This document shows positions 5,775 to 10,943 of a stretch of 10,943 bases of DNA, piece after piece. Where the stretch lies: NCBI GenBank assembly GCA_018659505.1, contig JABJMI010000247.1, positions 1 through 10,943 of the forward strand, written 5' to 3'. A program made the translations under genes and the position numbers. The notes below the pieces were generated by a model. The model did no database searches and had not been told where the DNA came from. It saw only the letters and a program-made list of their open reading frames with translations. Within the stretch, counting starts at the first letter, position 1, and each line of letters starts with the position of its first letter. Source of the DNA: Planctomicrobium sp. GTDB lineage: Bacteria; Planctomycetota; Planctomycetia; Planctomycetales; Planctomycetaceae.

Positions 5775-8700
5775 ATGCCCTTTCTTGAAATTATTCACAT
5801 GACTGGCGAGATCGATCAGCGAAAGTTGTCTAAACAACAACCGCTGACAGTCGGGAGTCATGCGTCGACAGACATCGTTATCGATGAAGACGACGTAGAG
5901 ATCATGCACTGTCGTGTCAGTTGGGGAAAGCAAGGCTATGAAGCTGTTGCAGCCGGGACGGAACCAATCTCGGTCAATGGGAATTTAGTAAAGAACGCGA
6001 CTCTGAAAGCAGGGGACGTACTTCGATTTGGGACTGTCGATGTTCGATATCGAGAAAGTGCCGACGACGGATTTGGTGGGGCCGTCGAACAAAACGATGG
6101 AAATGAATTGGGATTGAAACCGTTAACAGGTGAGTTCGAATCACCTCGACCAACGGCTTCACAAAAGGCGAAATCTGCTGTGGATGAAATCAACGAAGAC
6201 GACATCATCGACGACGATTTGGAAGTCATCGATGACCTCGATGTGATCGATGAAGAGGACGAGATCCCCTCTGGTGGGGGAAGTCTCGCTGATGGTTTAG
6301 CCGCTTTGGCGGCTGCGGAAGGCCAATCTGAGACGCCGGCGACAGGTTCGAAATCGAAGAAGAAATCAAAGCCCAAGCCCAAGCCCAAGCCAACTCCAGC
6401 AGCTAAGCAGAAAAACCCTGCAAAGCCAGCAGCAACAAAATCATCGACCCCCGCAGCGAAAGCCAAGGAACCAGCTGCATCGCCCAAAGCTCCAATTGCC
6501 AAAGATGATGGCATGAGTCCGCGGATGCGAGAAGCGATGCGTAATCAACGCCGTCGCCCTGGTGAAGAGGATCCGTTGCGTTCACCATTGGTCTTAGGGC
6601 TTGTGGGGGGAGCCGCAGCGTTGGCTCTGACCGGCTTGATCTTCTTCTTTATCGCCTCTAGGCAAACCACGCAGCAAAGATATGATCAGGCAAAGGCAGT
6701 CTACGACGAAGGTAAGTTTCAGAACGCGATTACCGAATTTCAGAATTTCATTATCGCCCACCCACGGCAGGATTTGACCGAAGAAGCGAAGACACTGATG
6801 GGACTTGCCAAAGTTCGTCAGCAAATCGAAAGCGCGACTCCGGATTTCCCCGAGGGATTGGATCAGTTGAGGATCTTCATCAGAGATAATTCGGATCGTG
6901 AGGATGCTTTCGAAGCACTTCATCCGGAGATTGTCAGACACGCCCGCACGATTGCACTCGAAGCAGCTGTGACAGCTGGGAAAAGATTTGATGAAGAGCT
7001 TCTCAAAATTTCAAGCGACGCACGGACAATCCTTAATACCTACGCTCCTAAAGACTCGCCTCCGACTGAAACGCTGAACCAGATTGAGGCGTCTCTACGG
7101 GCTTCAAAAGCAATGATTTTGAAGAACAGCGTCTTCAAAGAACATTTGGCGCGAATGGAGAAAGCTCTCTCTGACGAGGATCCTTCTAAAACTTCACCGC
7201 TTGAAGCAATGAAAGCGCGTCGGGACTTATTGGTTCGTTACCCCCGCAAGTCTCCGAATGATCGAACTTCATTCGAAACGAACAAAGAGATTGTGAGCAA
7301 TTTCAACAAGGCGATAGAATTAGAAAAGAAGAAGGTTGTTTCGAGTGATAACGATACACCGGCTCTTGTTGATGATCATTCCATCGACGCGAAATCCCTC
7401 ACTTTGGCATTTCATGGACGTACCAAAATCGATGAAGTTTCGGTCGGCAAGTCTGTTATTGTGGTCGCCAAAGACTGCTGCTACGGAGTCGACTTCGTCA
7501 CGGGCGAACCGATATGGCGTCGAGTCATCGGATTCGATACTCCGTTCTTCCCACTTCAGGAAGCACAACTTCCGAGTGTTGTTCTCTTCGATACGAACAA
7601 TCTCGAACTTGTTCGACTCAACCAAACAACAGGGCAGCTCGTCTGGCGATTACCGATCAATGATTTTGCGTTTGGTCAGCCATTGTTGGTCGACAAAACA
7701 GTTTATCTCTCCACTGAATCTGGTCGTCTATTGGCGGTAGATCTGGAGACCGGTCTGCTCGCTGGCGAGTTACAATTCTCGCAACCGATCTCTGGACCAG
7801 TGCAACTCAAGGACGATCAGTATTTGTTCGTCGCTGGAAATGAAGAAGTTAGCTATACGTTATCCAAGCGTCCCTTTGCCTGTACTCAAGTCTCATATCT
7901 TGGTCATCAACCGGCTTCCATCGCGGCACCGCTCCTGGAGATGGGGCCATATGTATTGATGATCGAGAACAAAACTGATTCGGCTTCCTTAAGATTACTT
8001 GACGTTTCCGATCCCAAGGTTGCGGTCACTCAAGTCTCTTCCGAGACTGTTGGCAGTCGAGTGATTGACCAACCGGTCATCCGTGGTCGAAATCTTTTTG
8101 TGCCTGCAACAGGTGAATCGATTCATGTCTTTGCGATTTCAGACGATCCTGGCCAACCACCAATGACCACTGGTCCGATCTTTGACGGACAAGGGACTAA
8201 AGGAGAAAGTATCAATCTTTTGACTGGTCCGAATGGACAAGTCTGGATGTCAACTGATGCTCTGAACCGATTACAACTAACAACCGATTCGCTACAACCG
8301 GATGGGAATCCCTCAGCAGCCGGAATTGCAACTCAACCTCTGCAAATGGTCTCTGGTTTTCTACTAAACGCTCGCCGTCGTCCCTTTACAGATGCCGTGA
8401 CTTTCACTCGTACGAACCGCGAGGACATGACAAGTGACTGGCAATCCGTTTTAGGAGGCAAACTCCTTGCAACAACGGGCAGCTCAGGTGATTCGATTAA
8501 CATGGCTTCTGTCAACGAAGCTGGTCACGTTTTCCGAATCGGTTCCAAGCAATTAGCTGACGGGAAATTCGTCACCGATGCAACGGTACGACTTCCACTG
8601 AATCCTGACCTTGAAACGCCTCTCATTGGGGCAGCTGTCGCTGGAAATCGACTTGCTGTTGCATGTGGCAATCCAGAACCACGTTTATGGATCATTAACG

Positions 8701-9446
8701 CTGCCGGTCAAATCGAAGGTTCACCGCGTATCCCGGAACCTCTTCAAGCCTCTCCGAGTTCTATCGGAGACCGCATTGTCTTGCCAATGAAAGGTCGACT
8801 CAGCGTCGCCCGCTTATCAGGTCAAGCTGCGGTCCAAGATTTCATTCTTCCTTCCGGTGAAGAACAGGAATGGAGAAGTGTCGTCCCAGCTGGTGAAGAC
8901 CAAGTTGTTGCAGTTACGAAATCAGGGTTGGTCTTACTGCTTAAGCTGCAAGCTTCACCAAGACCTCATTTAAGTGAAGTCGCTCGACTTGAACTGGGAG
9001 CCAAAGTTTTGTTTGAGCCAGCTGCCAATGACAAGATGGTCGCAATAGTTGACGCTTCAAAGAAAGTTACTTTGTTTGACACCGTCCGCCTCGATCAAAT
9101 CTCCAGTCGGCAATTCGATCAGCCTTTAACAAACCATCCATTCATTGTGAACAATCTGGTTGTCGTCGAGGCTGGCAGTCAAACAATGCACGCCATGTCC
9201 TTTGAGCAATTACAAGACAGCTTCACACTTCCTCTGAATTCGGTTTCGCTAGCGGGAATCACTCAACTTGATTCAACTTTGTATGTGGCACAACAAAACG
9301 GGAAAATTCAACTGCTAAATGCGAGCTCAGGTGAAGTCACGAAAGCATACACGCTGAATTCCATCCTCAGCGATGGAGTCATTCGTGCTGAAGAGGAACT
9401 GTTTTTTGTCGCTGTCGATGGTACGCTCTTTCAATTAGGTCAATAA
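5775..9446 (+). CDS. Large membrane protein: degenerate FHA domain, one span, periplasmic TPR and PQQ-type beta-propeller
   Basis: The product has 1223 aa. Residues 1-95 are FHA-like: LTVGS (24-28), VEIMHCRV (41-48), SVNG (66-69), LKAGDVLRFG (77-86). Next are an acidic stretch (137-164, DDLEVIDDLDVIDEED), a Lys/Pro/Ala linker (about 191-245, with KPKPKPKP at 199-206), a basic juxtamembrane segment (NQRRRP) and a span at about 272-294. After the span comes a TPR-like hairpin (302-350, YDEGKFQNAITEFQNFI), then about 190 mostly helical residues, then a beta-propeller from about 540 to the end with PQQ-type blades (VDFVTGEPIW 572-581, TTGQLVW 618-624, VDLETG 655-660). The basic segment predicts FHA inside and propeller in the periplasm. 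It probably scaffolds or senses for the adjacent Exb motor; this is inference. The FHA lacks the phospho-binding Arg (Ser28 instead) and the following Ser (Glu42). Its stop is 18 bp from the next gene. Confidence 0.85.
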   Translation: MPFLEIIHMTGEIDQRKLSKQQPLTVGSHASTDIVIDEDDVEIMHCRVSWGKQGYEAVAAGTEPISVNGNLVKNATLKAGDVLRFGTVDVRYRESADDGFGGAVEQNDGNELGLKPLTGEFESPRPTASQKAKSAVDEINEDDIIDDDLEVIDDLDVIDEEDEIPSGGGSLADGLAALAAAEGQSETPATGSKSKKKSKPKPKPKPTPAAKQKNPAKPAATKSSTPAAKAKEPAASPKAPIAKDDGMSPRMREAMRNQRRRPGEEDPLRSPLVLGLVGGAAALALTGLIFFFIASRQTTQQRYDQAKAVYDEGKFQNAITEFQNFIIAHPRQDLTEEAKTLMGLAKVRQQIESATPDFPEGLDQLRIFIRDNSDREDAFEALHPEIVRHARTIALEAAVTAGKRFDEELLKISSDARTILNTYAPKDSPPTETLNQIEASLRASKAMILKNSVFKEHLARMEKALSDEDPSKTSPLEAMKARRDLLVRYPRKSPNDRTSFETNKEIVSNFNKAIELEKKKVVSSDNDTPALVDDHSIDAKSLTLAFHGRTKIDEVSVGKSVIVVAKDCCYGVDFVTGEPIWRRVIGFDTPFFPLQEAQLPSVVLFDTNNLELVRLNQTTGQLVWRLPINDFAFGQPLLVDKTVYLSTESGRLLAVDLETGLLAGELQFSQPISGPVQLKDDQYLFVAGNEEVSYTLSKRPFACTQVSYLGHQPASIAAPLLEMGPYVLMIENKTDSASLRLLDVSDPKVAVTQVSSETVGSRVIDQPVIRGRNLFVPATGESIHVFAISDDPGQPPMTTGPIFDGQGTKGESINLLTGPNGQVWMSTDALNRLQLTTDSLQPDGNPSAAGIATQPLQMVSGFLLNARRRPFTDAVTFTRTNREDMTSDWQSVLGGKLLATTGSSGDSINMASVNEAGHVFRIGSKQLADGKFVTDATVRLPLNPDLETPLIGAAVAGNRLAVACGNPEPRLWIINAAGQIEGSPRIPEPLQASPSSIGDRIVLPMKGRLSVARLSGQAAVQDFILPSGEEQEWRSVVPAGEDQVVAVTKSGLVLLLKLQASPRPHLSEVARLELGAKVLFEPAANDKMVAIVDASKKVTLFDTVRLDQISSRQFDQPLTNHPFIVNNLVVVEAGSQTMHAMSFEQLQDSFTLPLNSVSLAGITQLDSTLYVAQQNGKIQLLNASSGEVTKAYTLNSILSDGVIRAEEELFFVAVDGTLFQLGQ
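6369..6391 (+). repeat. In-frame AAGCCC hexamer repeat encoding Lys-Pro
   Basis: AAGCCC is repeated 3.8 times (6369-6391) inside the FHA/propeller gene and encodes KPKPKPKP at residues 199-206. The units are identical at the DNA level, which suggests recent slippage. It sits in the linker before the membrane span, so its length may vary between strains. Lys-Pro runs are stiff and extended, as in TonB linkers, but here the topology puts them on the cytoplasmic side. Confidence 0.85.
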
Positions 9447-9464
9447 GGTTTCATAGCTGAATCC

Positions 9465-10943
9465 ATGAAGTATTTTTTGACGCTCAATTTGTTCTTGGTA
9501 CTGGTCGGTGTCGCGTATGCGCAACCTGAAGGCGAAGAGGAACAACTTCCGACCATCGAAGAAATAGCTCTGCCTTCTGTGCAGGATCTGCTTACTAAAA
9601 CCCCAATGGATTGGATCGTTCTGAACACTGGGGGTGTCCTGACTGTTGAAGCTTTGGTCCCTCGACCGAATACGCTGGAGGCAAGAGATGAGGAAGTTAA
9701 ACTTCTCGAAGCAGAGCGTCAAAAGACTCCCGCCAATCAAAGACAGCGATTCATCGATGAATTAAATGATCTGAAGTCCTTAAATGTTACGCTTCCCAAT
9801 GTGCAGGGGAATCCAGAATTCAAACTTCCGATCCGTCAGATTGTTGAAATTATCCATCACGAAGATCTTGTGATCAGACGCATCAACGAGTTGCTGAAAG
9901 AAAACAAAATCGATCCTGCACTGGAACTTCTTAGTCGCTTGCGACAAAACTGGGACACTTGGCCTGGGATGGACGAAGCTCAGGTTGCGATTATCTTCAC
10001 TGATGCCAAGAAGAGAATTGAAGAGGGAAACGCAGCCAATAGTCTCATGTTGCTGGATGAAGTTTACCGTCTCAATAAAGGCTATTTACCGTTACCAAAT
10101 CAAACGGGGATTGCGATTCGACAGTTACTTGAGAAAGCATTCGCTAAAGAAGACTATCAGGAGGCACAGTTTTACCTGAACTGGATTTCGCAACGATTTA
10201 CAGACCACCCCGTCTATCAGGAATTCAGCCAACAACTTTTTGACAAATCTCAAGATTTACTCGTGAAAGCCGATCAATCCAGCCAGGCGAGTGAATACAA
10301 AATTGCATCTGAATTGGTTGACGAAGCCGCCCGGATTTGGCCGCGACATCAAGACTTGCGTGGGCCTCACCGGACGCACTTTGAAAGGTTTCAGCGATTG
10401 AAGGTAGGTGTTGTCGATCTTCCCGGTAACAGCGATGCCTACTTCGCATTATCGCCTGCAGAGTTACGTCAGCAAAGAGTCACGAAGTTAACTCTTTTTG
10501 AGTTGGACCGTTTACGTGATGGAACTGCCTACTATCGAACTCGTTTCTTTGATGAATGGGAACCGACCGATCTCGGTCGTGAAATGCGATTCACGCTAAA
10601 GCAGTTTCGGCAACCGTACGAAATGCAGGCTGTCCTAACGACTGCGGAGATCGTCCCGCTCATCCTCAATCGACTTGACGAAAACCATCCCGATTATGAC
10701 GAACGTCTTTCAGCTTATGTCAGCTCAGTCGAAATTCATTCACCAATGGAATTCTCACTGACTTTTAGTCGCGTTCCTCCAAGAATTGAACCGCTCTTGG
10801 CAAGTGTAGTCGTCAAGGTTGCAGATGAGAAACTTCAAGAAGAACTCCTCAGCGATCCCGGAGGATTCCAGACGTCTCATCAAGACGACACAAAAATTAC
10901 CTACACTCGTAAACTGCCTGAACCAGACAGTCTACCCAAGTAT
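9465..10943 (+). CDS. Secreted protein: helical N-terminal half and probable family-5 solute-binding domain, 3' end cut
   Basis: The frame is open from ATG 9465 to the right edge: 493 codons with no stop. Residues 1-19 are a signal peptide (MKYFLTLNLFLVLVGVAYA) with a likely AYA/Q cleavage, so the protein is periplasmic or exported. Residues 20 to about 300 are largely helical with repeat-like elements (IDPALELLSRLRQNW; EEGNAANSLMLLDEVYRLNKGYLP; EDYQEAQFYLNWISQRF) resembling TPR units. From about 325 the sequence resembles the N-terminal part of a peptide/nickel-type (family 5) solute-binding protein: TKLTLFELDRL, YYRTRFFDEWEPTDLGREMRFTLKQF, TTAEIVPLILNRL, VSSVEIHSPMEFSLTF. This assignment rests on pattern only and is moderate. 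The gene starts 18 bp after the FHA/propeller stop, so the two are almost surely cotranscribed. No ABC permease or ATPase is in the window. Alternative: a pure scaffold without ligand. Confidence 0.75.
   Translation, partial: MKYFLTLNLFLVLVGVAYAQPEGEEEQLPTIEEIALPSVQDLLTKTPMDWIVLNTGGVLTVEALVPRPNTLEARDEEVKLLEAERQKTPANQRQRFIDELNDLKSLNVTLPNVQGNPEFKLPIRQIVEIIHHEDLVIRRINELLKENKIDPALELLSRLRQNWDTWPGMDEAQVAIIFTDAKKRIEEGNAANSLMLLDEVYRLNKGYLPLPNQTGIAIRQLLEKAFAKEDYQEAQFYLNWISQRFTDHPVYQEFSQQLFDKSQDLLVKADQSSQASEYKIASELVDEAARIWPRHQDLRGPHRTHFERFQRLKVGVVDLPGNSDAYFALSPAELRQQRVTKLTLFELDRLRDGTAYYRTRFFDEWEPTDLGREMRFTLKQFRQPYEMQAVLTTAEIVPLILNRLDENHPDYDERLSAYVSSVEIHSPMEFSLTFSRVPPRIEPLLASVVVKVADEKLQEELLSDPGGFQTSHQDDTKITYTRKLPEPDSLPKY

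Noticed and set aside
5936..6514. Minus-strand frame of 192 codons, and a similar one at 5162-5677
   Set aside because: Both are Ser/Ala-rich antisense shadows of acidic and Lys/Pro-rich coding sequence on the plus strand.

Overview
The window looks like a piece of a planctomycete chromosome, most likely from the Gimesia/Thalassoglobus/Rubinisphaera side of Planctomycetales given the roughly even base composition; the genus is only a guess. Reasons: a ddl-ftsQ pair standing alone, an ExbD fused to an N-terminal zinc ribbon, a very large FHA/TPR/PQQ-propeller membrane protein, near absence of Shine-Dalgarno sequences, and palindromic and heptameric intergenic repeats of a kind I associate with this group.

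Region 1 (1-2041, minus strand): ddl (D-alanine--D-alanine ligase) followed by an ftsQ-like gene that runs off the left edge. This is the same order as in the classical division/cell-wall (dcw) cluster. A 182-bp gap separates the two genes and ends in a heptameric repeat that abuts the ftsQ start codon.

Region 2 (about 2042-2709): a non-coding divergent spacer of more than 600 bp. It carries another heptameric repeat at the ddl start, two adjacent palindromic elements (2123-2190 and 2210-2271) and a plausible promoter for the plus-strand operon (TTGACA at 2529, TAGCAT at 2553).

Region 3 (2710-10943, plus strand): six consecutive same-strand genes that look like one operon. They are a TonB/TolA-shaped single-span protein with an unrecognised C-terminal domain; an ExbB/TolQ/MotA-type proton channel; a plain ExbD; a second ExbD with a cytoplasmic zinc ribbon and acidic linker; a 1223-residue protein with a degenerate cytoplasmic FHA domain, one membrane span, and a periplasmic TPR plus beta-propeller; and a secreted protein with a helical N-terminal half and what looks like the start of a family-5 solute-binding domain, cut by the right edge.

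Taken together, region 3 reads as an envelope-spanning, proton-motive-force-driven machine with its own periplasmic scaffold and a possible substrate receptor. The motor subunits are clear. The role of the complete system is not recognisable from sequence and is the most interesting part of the window. A second notable point is a family of degenerate 7-bp tandem repeats lying directly in front of three start codons (ddl, ftsQ, zinc-ribbon exbD).
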